A stretch of 43,016 nucleotides of DNA. Source: JBBSGD01 sp038254435 (GTDB lineage Bacteria > Actinomycetota > CADDZG01 > WHSQ01). The stretch lies in contig JBBSGD010000015.1 in the NCBI GenBank assembly GCA_038254435.1, positions 1-43,016 on the forward strand, read 5' to 3'. Shown in pieces: positions 1 to 7,057 of the stretch. Position numbers and translations under genes: made by a program. The notes under the pieces are model-generated. The model saw nothing but the letters and a program-made list of their open reading frames with translations, did no database searches and was not told the DNA's origin. Numbering within the stretch: the stretch's first letter is position 1; the number at the start of each line of letters is the position of its first letter.

Positions 1-135
1 GGGGTGCACGGGGTGCACGGGGTGCACGGGGTGCACGGGGTGCACGGGGTGCACGGGGTGCACGGGGTGCACGGGGTGCACGGGGTGCACGGGGTGCACG
101 GGGTGCACGGGGTGCACGGGGTGCACGGGGTGCAC
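1..135. repeat. 9-bp perfect tandem repeat, 15 copies
   Basis: The unit GGGGTGCAC is repeated 15 times without a mismatch, and the array starts at the first base of the window, so its true length is unknown. Each unit contains the palindrome GTGCAC. Because 9 is a multiple of 3, the array stays open in several frames (for example His-Gly-Val repeats on the plus strand), so open frames here are not evidence of a gene. It lies downstream of the minus-strand block that ends with tRNA-Leu. No flanking gene is recognisable. It could be a slippage-generated minisatellite or an assembly-edge artefact. Confidence 0.95.
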
Positions 136-663
136 GCCATACCAGCTGCACCAGAAGACCTACGGACGGCGTGCGCGAGCTTGCTTCGGCGACATCCGCT
201 CACTCGGGAGATGGACTGTGCAGCTCCTGACCGAGCAGCTCGACAGTGGACGACGTAGCGTTTGAGGCGCCGAGCACCGCGGGCACTCCCGGTCGATGGC
301 TGCCGCTCTATGCGCAATGGCAGCGCGCTTATCGGAGCAACGCCTGCCCGACGCATCCGACCTCGCCGCCCGGGCCGACGTGCTCAGCAACCGGGCCGGG
401 GCGTTCATTGCCGCCGACGCCGGCGCAAGCGCGCGTGTGCCAGGGGCGGCCCGGCTTCCTCGCAAGCCCGACGCCGAGCTGCGCGGCGCAAGAGATCCGT
501 TGGGCGCTCTCGGCCGCGGCCGATGTGCCCTTGTCCATGCCGAAGCGGCCGCGGAGGTTGCCACCCTGGCAGCTCTGCTGGCCGAGGGCGGAAACCCCAA
601 CCTGAGGGGAGACGCGAGCGAAGGCTGCAGGCCTGTGACCAGGGAAATGCAGAAAAAACATCG
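136..663. other. Stretch without a recognisable gene
   Basis: I see no credible coding region here. The open frames on both strands are of the kind GC-rich DNA produces by chance. The longest plus-strand frame runs through the antisense of the tRNA-Leu gene, which argues against it. No RNA, insertion-sequence end or strong hairpin was recognised. The run of A at about 653-658 lies on the 3' side of the minus-strand tRNA, so it would read as a U-tract, but I could not pair a convincing stem with it. Confidence 0.6.
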
Positions 664-746
664 TGCCCGGGGTGGGACTCGAACCCACACGGCCTTTCGG
701 CCAGCGGCTTTTAAGGCCACCGTGTCTGCCTTTCCACCACCCGGGC
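664..746 (-). tRNA. tRNA-Leu (anticodon TAA)
   Basis: The reverse strand folds as a class II tRNA of 83 nt. The acceptor stem pairs GCCCGGG with CCCGGGC and the discriminator is A. The anticodon loop reads TAA between a ggcct/aagcc-type stem, there is a long variable arm (a hairpin with GGCC...GGCC), and the T arm contains GGTTCGAGTCC. CCA is not encoded. It lies 66 bp downstream of the SCO1664-family gene on the same strand. Confidence 0.96.
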
Positions 747-812
747 GCGCGCAGCGGCGACCGCCAGATTACGCGGGGCAAGCCCCCGGGTCGAGATCAG
801 CTTCAGCGAGTG

Positions 813-1532
813 TCAGATGAGCGGCCACGGCAGGGGCCGGTCGTCGCCGGGAGACGGGAACTGATCTTCGATCAGAAGCGACTCGACGCGCGCAAGAGTC
901 GCCGCCGCCTCCCTCGGTGACAGAAGGCGGGCCAGCACGCCCCCGAGGCCGCCTTGGTGCGCAAGCCGCGCTCCGAGCCGCTCGAGCTGCGCGCGCAGCT
1001 CGTCCCCAAAAGGTTCGTCGGCGAAAGCCCAGATGACCGTGCGCAGCTTGGGCGCGACATGAAAGGACAAGCCGTGGTCGACGGCCCAGAGCCGGCCCCC
1101 CGCTCCCTCGAGGATGTGGCCGGACTTGCGGTCTGCGTTGTTGATGACCGCGTCGAACGCCGCGACGCACGGGAAATCCTCGAGGCGCTCTTCCATGAGA
1201 GCGAAGTAGTGGCGGTCGGGGTCGTGCTCGATGAATAGCTGAAGAGAGCCTTCGCCGAGCGGAGCGTCGCGCCTCAGCACAGTCGGAGGGACGAAGCCCC
1301 ATCCTGCGGCCTCGCTGATCTTGTAGGCCGCGACCTCGCGCGCCGCCAGCGTCCCGCGGGGAAAATCCCACAAGGGACGCTCACCTTTACACGGCTTGTA
1401 TACGGCAAGCGTCTCGTCACTACCGACTCCAACGCGCGCCAGCATCGTGTAGTTGGACGAGTAAGGGAGCAGACCGAGAACCTCCACCGTGCCGTTGTGA
1501 AGGACTTCGAGCGAAGCGTTCGCCGCTCGCAT
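813..1532 (-). CDS. SCO1664-family (PI3/4-kinase-like) protein
   Basis: The 239-residue protein matches the family annotated in Actinomycetota as SCO1664, distantly related to phosphatidylinositol 3/4-kinases. Visible hallmarks are the YKPCKGERPLWDFP segment (residues 45-58, the lysine region), a DxxxxNxD-like catalytic segment DAVINNADRKSGH (127-139) and a DHG triad (152-154) in the place of the metal-binding motif. The substrate is unknown; no lipid-kinase activity should be assumed. It starts at ATG 1532, 9 bp after the DUF3090 gene. The trio SCO1664-DUF3090-MSMEG_4193 is a conserved actinobacterial cluster, so these probably act together. The gene is intact and ends the housekeeping block. 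Confidence 0.85.
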   Translation of the reverse strand: MRAANASLEVLHNGTVEVLGLLPYSSNYTMLARVGVGSDETLAVYKPCKGERPLWDFPRGTLAAREVAAYKISEAAGWGFVPPTVLRRDAPLGEGSLQLFIEHDPDRHYFALMEERLEDFPCVAAFDAVINNADRKSGHILEGAGGRLWAVDHGLSFHVAPKLRTVIWAFADEPFGDELRAQLERLGARLAHQGGLGGVLARLLSPREAAATLARVESLLIEDQFPSPGDDRPLPWPLI

Positions 1533-1541
1533 GCCGGAGGC

Positions 1542-2102
1542 CTATCCCCCCAGTCGGTGACCGTTGGAGGCCGGGCACTTGTGGCCGGCGGGGTCCATCG
1601 GCAAACCGCATAGCTGGCACACGGGCCGCCCCTCGTTCACCACGGCAGTCGCATGCAGGACAAAGGAGCGCACTTGGTCACGGCGCAGCAAGAAGCGCGC
1701 GCCGGAAGTCTCGGGCTCGTCTCCGAGCACGTCGGTCAGTGCCCTGGCGATGGCCTCGTCTTCCTCCTCGGATTCTTCCTCGACCTCTTGCACGAGGACC
1801 ACCACGAGGTCGCCTTCCTCGTCGTAGGCGAGCCCGATTGCGCCGACTCGGTATTCGGGCTCGAGCGGAGTCTGAAGGCGCAGCGCGGGATCGCGCGCTG
1901 CGGACATCGAGCGCACCGTGTCCTCTTTGTCGATGAGCAGCAGCATCTCCTGCAGCTTCTCGGCGAGAAGGGCGACCTGCTGCTTCTCCACGAGATAGCT
2001 GTAGGGCGCCGCGCCCTGGCTCTGCAGGTAGAAGGTCCGCTCTCCAGGCTGTCCGAGGTAGTCGGCCGTGAAAATATCCGGTGTGATCTCGATCTGGCTC
2101 AT
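1542..2102 (-). CDS. DUF3090 family protein
   Basis: This 186-residue protein of unknown function is recognised as DUF3090. The N-terminal half (from MSQIEITPDIFTADYLG) is followed by an acidic stretch rich in glutamate near residues 125-135. The C-terminal tail carries candidate metal ligands C162, C165, H174, C176 and H182 in a CxxC...HxC...H arrangement, suggesting a zinc site. I chose ATG 2102 because it overlaps the upstream stop by four bases (ATGA) and begins exactly where family similarity starts; the open frame extends further upstream but only antisense to nothing conserved. The neighbours are the SCO1664 protein and the histidine phosphatase. Confidence 0.88.
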   Translation of the reverse strand: MSQIEITPDIFTADYLGQPGERTFYLQSQGAAPYSYLVEKQQVALLAEKLQEMLLLIDKEDTVRSMSAARDPALRLQTPLEPEYRVGAIGLAYDEEGDLVVVLVQEVEEESEEEDEAIARALTDVLGDEPETSGARFLLRRDQVRSFVLHATAVVNEGRPVCQLCGLPMDPAGHKCPASNGHRLGG

Positions 2103-2707
2103 GGCTTTGGACTCGATGCCGGCGTGGCATTGACGGCGAGCACCCTCGGCCCCCCGTCGCCCACTGCGATCACCGTAATCGACGCAGGGGACACCTCGAT
2201 GCGCTGAAACAGGTCTATGTGCACTCCCAAGTAGTGGGCGACGGTTAGCTTGATGACGTCCGAGTGCGACGCGCACGCTACCGCGCGCTTGGGATGCTCG
2301 GCCCTGATCTTGTCCAGCTCGGTCACCACTCTGTGCTGCACCTCGAGCAAGGTCTCACCGTCGGGAAAGCGCGCCCCCGACGGCCATCGCTGCACAACGT
2401 CCCACAACTTGGTGCGCGCCAGCGACTTGATCGAACGATTGGTCCATTTCCCGTACTGGACCTCGCCGAGGTCGGCGCGCACTGCAACATCGAGCTTGTG
2501 GGGCGCGGCAACGATTTTCGCGGTCTCGAGCGTACGGTCTATCGGGCTCGAATAGACGGCCTTGAGGGGGACACTCGCCAGTGCTTGAGCGGCCGCCTCG
2601 GCCTGCTTGATGCCGTCTTCGGTCAGATGGACGTCGGGCATCCAGCCTGTCAGCTTGTGCCCGGTGTGAGAAGTGACGCCGTGGCGCACGAAGAAGAATG
2701 TCGTCAT
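2099..2707 (-). CDS. MSMEG_4193-type histidine phosphatase
   Basis: This 202-residue protein belongs to the histidine phosphatase (phosphoglycerate mutase-like) superfamily, in the subfamily annotated as MSMEG_4193. The catalytic RHG lies at residues 8-10, with phospho-acceptor H9. The second catalytic histidine is H148 in ASHSD, and E82 in GEVQYG is the probable proton donor. The physiological substrate is not known. The ATG at 2707 begins directly with the first beta strand (MTTFFFVRHG), so the longer upstream frame is ignored. Its stop overlaps the DUF3090 start by 4 bp, implying translational coupling. It lies 37 bp after the exopolyphosphatase-family gene. Confidence 0.9.
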   Translation of the reverse strand: MTTFFFVRHGVTSHTGHKLTGWMPDVHLTEDGIKQAEAAAQALASVPLKAVYSSPIDRTLETAKIVAAPHKLDVAVRADLGEVQYGKWTNRSIKSLARTKLWDVVQRWPSGARFPDGETLLEVQHRVVTELDKIRAEHPKRAVACASHSDVIKLTVAHYLGVHIDLFQRIEVSPASITVIAVGDGGPRVLAVNATPASSPKP

Positions 2708-2744
2708 CGAAAGGCAACCTACCCGCGGGTCGCGGCGTGCCCGG

Positions 2745-3656
2745 TCACTCGGCGAGCAGCCCCATGACGAGACCGTCGAGGATGTCCTTCTCCGATGCGG
2801 TGACCTCGGGCACGTCGAACACCTCCATCGCTGCGAGCAGGATCTCGGCCCCCGCGACGATGACGTCGACCCGGCCCAATTCGAGCGCAGTGATGCGCTT
2901 TCTTTGATCGTAGGGAAGCGACTCGAGCCGGCGCGCCAGCATGCGCACGTCGCCGTGAGACAAAACTGCGTGGTGGGTGACCTCCGGGTCGTACACCGAG
3001 ATCCCCGTCCTGAGGACTGCGAGCTGAGACACCGTACCGCCAACACCGACGACGCGAGTCCCGCGCGGCACTTCCAGCGCGTCGTGCGCCCGCTCGAGCT
3101 CGCCCGTCACCTCCTCGCGCAAAGCGGCGAGCTCCTCGATGGCCGGCGGGTCCGAGTGAAGATGCTTTTCGAACATGCGCACGCAGCCGATGTCGAGCGA
3201 AATGAGTCGTTCGGGTTCGCGACGCCCGTAGATGAGCTCGGTCGATCCTCCACCGATGTCGATGACCAGCACGGGTTCGCCGGGAACGAGATCGGACGTC
3301 GCCCCCGAGAAAGTGGTGCGAGCTTCCTCTTCCCCGCTCAGCAGATCGGGCCCATTACCGGTAAGAAGACGCACGCTGTCAAAGAACTCGTCCCGGTTGC
3401 GCGCGTCCCGCACCGCGGAAGTTCCGGTTACTCGTAGCCGCTCTACGCCGTACTCGCCGCACGTAGCGACGTAGTCTGCGATCGTCGCCAAGGTCCTCTC
3501 GAGGGCATCGTGTGCGAGCCGGCGCCCCTCATGCACACCCTGCCCAAGACGAGTGATCACCATGCGGCGCTCCAGCGAGCGAAAGCCGCTCGCCCCTTCT
3601 TCCGCAACGAGAAGCCGGGTCGAGTTGGTTCCGACGTCGATCGCCGCAACCCTCAC
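2745..3656 (-). CDS. Ppx/GppA-family exopolyphosphatase
   Basis: This 303-residue protein belongs to the Ppx/GppA family (ASKHA fold), whose members hydrolyse terminal phosphate from polyphosphate or convert pppGpp to ppGpp. The phosphate-1 motif AIDVGTNSTRLL lies at the start, the central motif VIDIGGGSTEL follows, and the GVGGT segment corresponds to the later nucleotide-binding loop. Its length fits the short actinobacterial Ppx type without the C-terminal HD domain. The GTG at 3656 is chosen because it overlaps the DUF501 stop (GTGA) and places the first motif at the N-terminus. The order eno-ftsB-DUF501-ppx is the same as I recall for Rv1023-Rv1026. Polyphosphatase versus pppGpp hydrolase cannot be decided from sequence. 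Confidence 0.9.
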   Translation of the reverse strand: MRVAAIDVGTNSTRLLVAEEGASGFRSLERRMVITRLGQGVHEGRRLAHDALERTLATIADYVATCGEYGVERLRVTGTSAVRDARNRDEFFDSVRLLTGNGPDLLSGEEEARTTFSGATSDLVPGEPVLVIDIGGGSTELIYGRREPERLISLDIGCVRMFEKHLHSDPPAIEELAALREEVTGELERAHDALEVPRGTRVVGVGGTVSQLAVLRTGISVYDPEVTHHAVLSHGDVRMLARRLESLPYDQRKRITALELGRVDVIVAGAEILLAAMEVFDVPEVTASEKDILDGLVMGLLAE

Positions 3657-4177
3657 GTCGTCTTCTTGCGCATCCACTCGGGAACGCCGGCTCCCGCAAC
3701 GCACGGAAGGCGGCAGTCGGGCCAGCCGGTCTCGGCCAGAGCGATCGCCCCAGCGGGGTTGGATCCCCCGGCGAGCTCGTGAGCGGCGTGCGCGTGCAGG
3801 CACTTGATGCGCCCGGCGTCCCCGCCCGGCGGGCCCTCGGAGTCGGCTATGACCTCGTGCTCGTCGCGCCTCGCGACATAGCGCTCGATAGCATCGCTCA
3901 TCCGGCTCGCGAGGGCTTGGTCGGCGCTGAGCGCAGCGTTCAGCTCACGCATGCGGCCCCCCGCCTCGAGCCGGCTCACTCGCTTCACCAGCAGCGGGCA
4001 GGTGAGCCAGTAGGTAGTCGGAAAGGGACTGCCGTCCTCCAGCACCGGGTGGTTCTCGATCACCACGGGAAGCCCCAGGTGGCAGCGCGCGGCGACTCCC
4101 CACCGGCCCCTCGCCGGCCGGCCCAGTTGGGTGCGAACCGTGCGCTCGTCCTCTGCGCTGTGCTCGAGTGCGGGCAT
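3653..4177 (-). CDS. DUF501 domain protein
   Basis: This 174-residue protein of unknown function is recognised by the DUF501 pattern: a GRPARGRWGVAARCHLG region, then GSPFPTTYWLTCP and a VSRLEAGGRM segment, with conserved cysteines near IKCLHAH and PDCRLPC in the C-terminal half. The family is found mainly in Actinomycetota and sits between the division gene ftsB/divIC and ppx, as here. The ATG at 4177 is preferred. A TTG about 10 codons upstream would also keep the frame, but it lies within the hairpin repeat. The gene overlaps ppx by 4 bp. Its leader contains the repeated hairpin element described separately. Confidence 0.85.
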   Translation of the reverse strand: MPALEHSAEDERTVRTQLGRPARGRWGVAARCHLGLPVVIENHPVLEDGSPFPTTYWLTCPLLVKRVSRLEAGGRMRELNAALSADQALASRMSDAIERYVARRDEHEVIADSEGPPGGDAGRIKCLHAHAAHELAGGSNPAGAIALAETGWPDCRLPCVAGAGVPEWMRKKTT

Positions 4178-4203
4178 GGCGCCATCGTAGCCAGCCCTCA
4201 CCC

Positions 4204-4255
4204 CCAACTTTTCTCAAATACCGACGGAAATCGCCGCCTGCTGAGAAAAGTTTGG
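4204..4255. repeat. Intergenic hairpin repeat, copy 1
   Basis: An 11-bp perfect inverted repeat (AACTTTTCTCA at 4206-4216 pairing with TGAGAAAAGTT at 4242-4252) encloses a 25-nt loop with a GACGGAAA core. A closely similar element in the same plus-strand orientation lies at 26631-26681. This copy separates the FtsB-like gene from DUF501, both on the minus strand. The T-rich arm comes first and the A-rich arm second on the plus strand, and no T-run follows the stem on either strand, so it is not a standard intrinsic terminator. Possible roles are a protein-binding site, an RNA-processing element or a small mobile repeat. Confidence 0.85.
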
Positions 4256-4265
4256 CCGGTGGAGG

Positions 4266-4682
4266 TTAGAGGCCGAGGAAGTGCAGGAAGCCCCCGGGCT
4301 CACCAGGCGAGCTGGAGGCAGCCGCCCTGCCCGAGACTCGGGTGCGGGCCCCGTGATGGTGCCCGGACTTGCTGGCGCCGTTCGCCCGGGGCAGGACGAG
4401 GTAGGTGGTCTCTCCAGGGCGCACGAGCCCCATCTGAGCTCGAGCCCGTTCCTCTACGAAGTCCGGGTCCTTGAGCCGATCTATCCGGTGCTCGAGCCCC
4501 GCGTTCGAGTTGCTCACCTGGTGCAGGTCCGAGGCCATGCTCGTGATCCTCTGGTGCTGGGCGAGAAGCTGGCGGGTCGGCTGGATCGCCATCGCCCCCA
4601 CGAGGCCGAGCATCAGCAGGACGATGACGATCCTGGGAAGGAGGCCGAGCCGCAGGGGGCGTTCCCGGCTCGCCTGACTCAT
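4266..4682 (-). CDS. FtsB/DivIC-like septum formation initiator
   Basis: This 138-residue bitopic membrane protein of the divisome is expected to partner FtsL and FtsQ at the septum. Residues 1-15 are basic and cytoplasmic, one membrane segment spans about 16-33, a coiled-coil region spans about 38-70, and the family motif DPDFVEERARAQMGLVRPGE lies at 72-91. A low-complexity tail rich in Gly, Ser and His ends in GFLHFLGL. It overlaps the eno stop by 4 bp (ATGA), the usual actinobacterial eno-ftsB arrangement. FtsL is a similar small protein, but position after eno favours the FtsB/DivIC assignment. Confidence 0.88.
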   Translation of the reverse strand: MSQASRERPLRLGLLPRIVIVLLMLGLVGAMAIQPTRQLLAQHQRITSMASDLHQVSNSNAGLEHRIDRLKDPDFVEERARAQMGLVRPGETTYLVLPRANGASKSGHHHGARTRVSGRAAASSSPGEPGGFLHFLGL

Positions 4683-5965
4683 GCGGTCCCCTGCCTCGGG
4701 AACGCGGCCCGTCCCGCGTAGCGCGCCGCATCGCCGAGCGCGTCCTCTATGCGCAGGAGCTGGTTGTACTTGGCGGTGCGCTCGCCCCGGGCCGGCGCTC
4801 CTGCCTTTATCTGCCCTGCGTTGGTGGCGACTGCGATGTCGGCGATGGTCACGTCTTCGGTTTCACCCGACCGGTGCGAGATGACGGTCGTGTAACCGGC
4901 ACGCTGCGCAATGCGCACGCACTCGAGGGTCTCGGTCAGCGAGCCGATCTGGTTTGGCTTGACGAGTATCGAGTTGCCGGCCCCCGCCTCGATTCCTCGT
5001 TCGAGGATCTCGGTATTGGTGACGAACAGATCGTCGCCGGTGAGCTGGATGCCGTCCCCCAAACGCTGCGTCAGGGCCACCCAACCATCCCAATCTCCCT
5101 CCGCCATCCCGTCTTCGAGCAACACGATCGGATACCGCTCGACCCAGCCGGCCCAGAAGTCAACCATCTCCTCACTCGTGAGCCGCCGGTCCTCGCTGGC
5201 CAGGACGTAGTGATCGCCGTCCTTGATCTCGGACGTAGCGGGGTCGATCGCCAGCGCGATGTCGCGGCCCGGCTCGCGCCCCGAGGCCGAGATCGCCTCG
5301 AGGAGAAGATCCACCGCCTCGGAGTTGGCAGCAAGGTCGGGGGCGAATCCCCCCTCGTCTCCCACCCCGGTGGCCAGCCCACGCGCGGCGAGGATCTTCT
5401 TGAGAGCGTGATAGGCGGCGGCGCCCCACTCGAGAGCCTCCGAGAAGGTCGAGGCGCCCAGCGGCACGAGCATGAACTCCTGGAAGTCGACCGAGTTGTC
5501 GGCGTGAGCGCCGCCGTTAAGCACGTTGAGAAGCGGCACGGGCAGGAGGTGCGCGTCGGGCCCGCCAAGGTACCGCCACAGCGCAAGCCCAAGCTCGTCG
5601 GCGGCCGCATGGGCGACGGCCAGGGACACCCCAAGGATGGCGTTGGCTCCGAGATTGCCCTTGTTGTCGCTGTCGTCGAGGTCGACGAGCAGCGTGTCGA
5701 TGAGCCGCTGTTCGAGAGCGTCCCGCCCGATCAGCTCCGGAGCGATGGTCTGCTCGACGGCTGCGAGGGCCTTGCGGACTCCCTTGCCCCCCTGCCGCTC
5801 ACCGCCATCGCGCAGCTCCACCGCCTCGTTGATCCCGGTAGACGCTCCGGACGGGACCGCGGCGCGCCCCGCCGCCCCCGAGTCGAGGCCGACCTCCACC
5901 TCGACCGTCGGGTTGCCGCGCGAGTCAAGGATCTCGCGCGCCCTTACCAGAACAATCTCGCTCAC
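4679..5965 (-). CDS. eno: Enolase
   Basis: This 428-residue protein is a full-length enolase, catalysing 2-phosphoglycerate to phosphoenolpyruvate plus water in glycolysis and gluconeogenesis. The N-terminal capping segment begins ARE(I)LDSRGNPTVEVEV, the mobile loop is PSGASTG, the metal and catalytic region includes LLEDGMAEGDWDGW, and the signature VKPNQIGSLTETL and SHRSGETED are intact. Start at GTG 5965 is preceded by GGGAGA at a suitable distance. It is followed by the FtsB-like gene with a 4-bp overlap, and lies 130 bp after mazG. A candidate promoter lies in that gap. Confidence 0.98.
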   Translation of the reverse strand: MSEIVLVRAREILDSRGNPTVEVEVGLDSGAAGRAAVPSGASTGINEAVELRDGGERQGGKGVRKALAAVEQTIAPELIGRDALEQRLIDTLLVDLDDSDNKGNLGANAILGVSLAVAHAAADELGLALWRYLGGPDAHLLPVPLLNVLNGGAHADNSVDFQEFMLVPLGASTFSEALEWGAAAYHALKKILAARGLATGVGDEGGFAPDLAANSEAVDLLLEAISASGREPGRDIALAIDPATSEIKDGDHYVLASEDRRLTSEEMVDFWAGWVERYPIVLLEDGMAEGDWDGWVALTQRLGDGIQLTGDDLFVTNTEILERGIEAGAGNSILVKPNQIGSLTETLECVRIAQRAGYTTVISHRSGETEDVTIADIAVATNAGQIKAGAPARGERTAKYNQLLRIEDALGDAARYAGRAAFPRQGTA

Positions 5966-5998
5966 TCATTCTCCCTCGCGGCGATCCGGCCCTCTGAC

Positions 5999-6026
5999 GT
6001 TATCTACCAACTGTTAACTCGTTCAA
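5999..6026 (-). promoter_or_regulatory. Candidate promoter and inverted repeat before eno
   Basis: On the minus strand a TTGAAC box (6021-6026) is followed after 16 nt by GATAAC (5999-6004), or after 14 nt by TAGATA, resembling a housekeeping -35/-10 pair. The same stretch contains a CTGTT...AACAG inverted repeat that could be an operator. The A/T-rich composition stands out from the surrounding GC-rich DNA. The spacing is not ideal, so this is only a candidate; mazG upstream may also read through. Confidence 0.3.
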
Positions 6027-6095
6027 CAGGAGTAACAGAGACTCTAGCAGGTGAGCTGTGGCGCCACCGGAGCCCGCCCGCCCCCTTCGGAGAGG

Positions 6096-7052
6096 TCAGG
6101 GCCCCGAGAAAGAGCCCTTCAGATCCACAACGGCTCGCCGCAAGGCCTCCTCGGGCTCGACCCCCCTGCTGCGGGCGAGCGCGACCAGCCACAGCAGGGC
6201 GGCAGCAACGTCCCCCGCGTCGAGCGCCGCAGCCAGCTCCTTGGAGGCCGTTTCCTCGGAGCCGTCGAAACCGAGACGAGCCGCTCGCTTTTGGACCTGC
6301 GCCGCGGCGAGGAGCGCGGGCAGGGCCGCCGGGATGCCTTCGAAGGGGTCGCCGCGCCGCTTCTCGACCTTCTTGATGTCCTCCCAGTTGCGAAGGACCT
6401 CGTGCGCGTCGGCCACGCTCACGTCCCCGAACACGTGCGGGTGCCGGTTCACGAGCTTGGCCACCAGGCGATCGGCCACGCGTGCAACATCGAAGCGCCC
6501 GTCCCGGGCGGCGAGCTCGGCGTGAAAGAGCACCTGGCCGAGCACGTCGCCCAGCTCTTCCTCGAGCGGCGCGCCGTCGGCGCCGTTGTCGATCTCCTCG
6601 ATGACCTCGTAAGTCTCCTCGAGCAAGTGCACTGCAAGCGACTCGTGCGTCTGCTTCACATCCCACGGGCACCCGTCATCGCTCTGAAGGCGCGCCATGA
6701 CAATCGCCACGGCTCCGAGCGACGCCGCCGCTCGCCTCGAGCTGCGGGCGGCATGCGCTGCGCTGAGGTCATCGGGAGCTTGTGCGATTCCGCTCGTTAC
6801 GCGCGCCCCGGCGCGCGCCAGACCCACAACTCGGGGTGACCCCGGCTCGCATACCAGGCCCCAACCGGCGCGCGCCGCGTCCGGCTCGCCGATCAGCTCG
6901 GCAACGGCGACACCCGCCTCCCACAAGCGGCGCTCCAGAGGGTGCCCGGCCTCCTCGAACAGAACCATGTGGCACGCGCTGAGCTCGTCCCACTCCGAAA
7001 GCGTGAGCAGCGGGGACTCGTCCGCCGCGAGCGGCACTACGAGCAGCGGCAC
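6096..7052 (-). CDS. mazG: MazG nucleoside triphosphate pyrophosphohydrolase
   Basis: This 318-residue protein is a MazG-type NTP pyrophosphohydrolase that cleaves (d)NTPs to monophosphates, a house-cleaning role. The core motif CPWD (128-131) leads into HLLEETYEVIEEID, and EELGD (about 165-169) gives further metal-binding acids. A second part (MazG-like helices, PHVFGD, NWEDIKK) follows. The N-terminal 100 residues lack MazG motifs; in Bacillus YabN the corresponding part is a tetrapyrrole methylase, and here it looks like a shortened relic of such a domain, which is an inference. GTG 7052 lies 5 bp after the SurA-like gene, so the two are co-transcribed. Confidence 0.93.
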   Translation of the reverse strand: MPLLVVPLAADESPLLTLSEWDELSACHMVLFEEAGHPLERRLWEAGVAVAELIGEPDAARAGWGLVCEPGSPRVVGLARAGARVTSGIAQAPDDLSAAHAARSSRRAAASLGAVAIVMARLQSDDGCPWDVKQTHESLAVHLLEETYEVIEEIDNGADGAPLEEELGDVLGQVLFHAELAARDGRFDVARVADRLVAKLVNRHPHVFGDVSVADAHEVLRNWEDIKKVEKRRGDPFEGIPAALPALLAAAQVQKRAARLGFDGSEETASKELAAALDAGDVAAALLWLVALARSRGVEPEEALRRAVVDLKGSFSGP

Positions 7053-7057
7053 TTAGC

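Noticed and set aside
4..258. Open frame of His-Gly-Val repeats
   Set aside because: It is the 9-bp tandem array read in one of several open frames; there is no ribosome-binding site and the rest has no protein-like character.
296..820. Plus-strand frame of 174 codons
   Set aside because: It runs through the antisense of tRNA-Leu and into the 3' end of the SCO1664 gene, a classic false call.
4874..6376. Long plus-strand frame of 500 codons
   Set aside because: It is antisense to eno and mazG and results from GC-rich codon structure.
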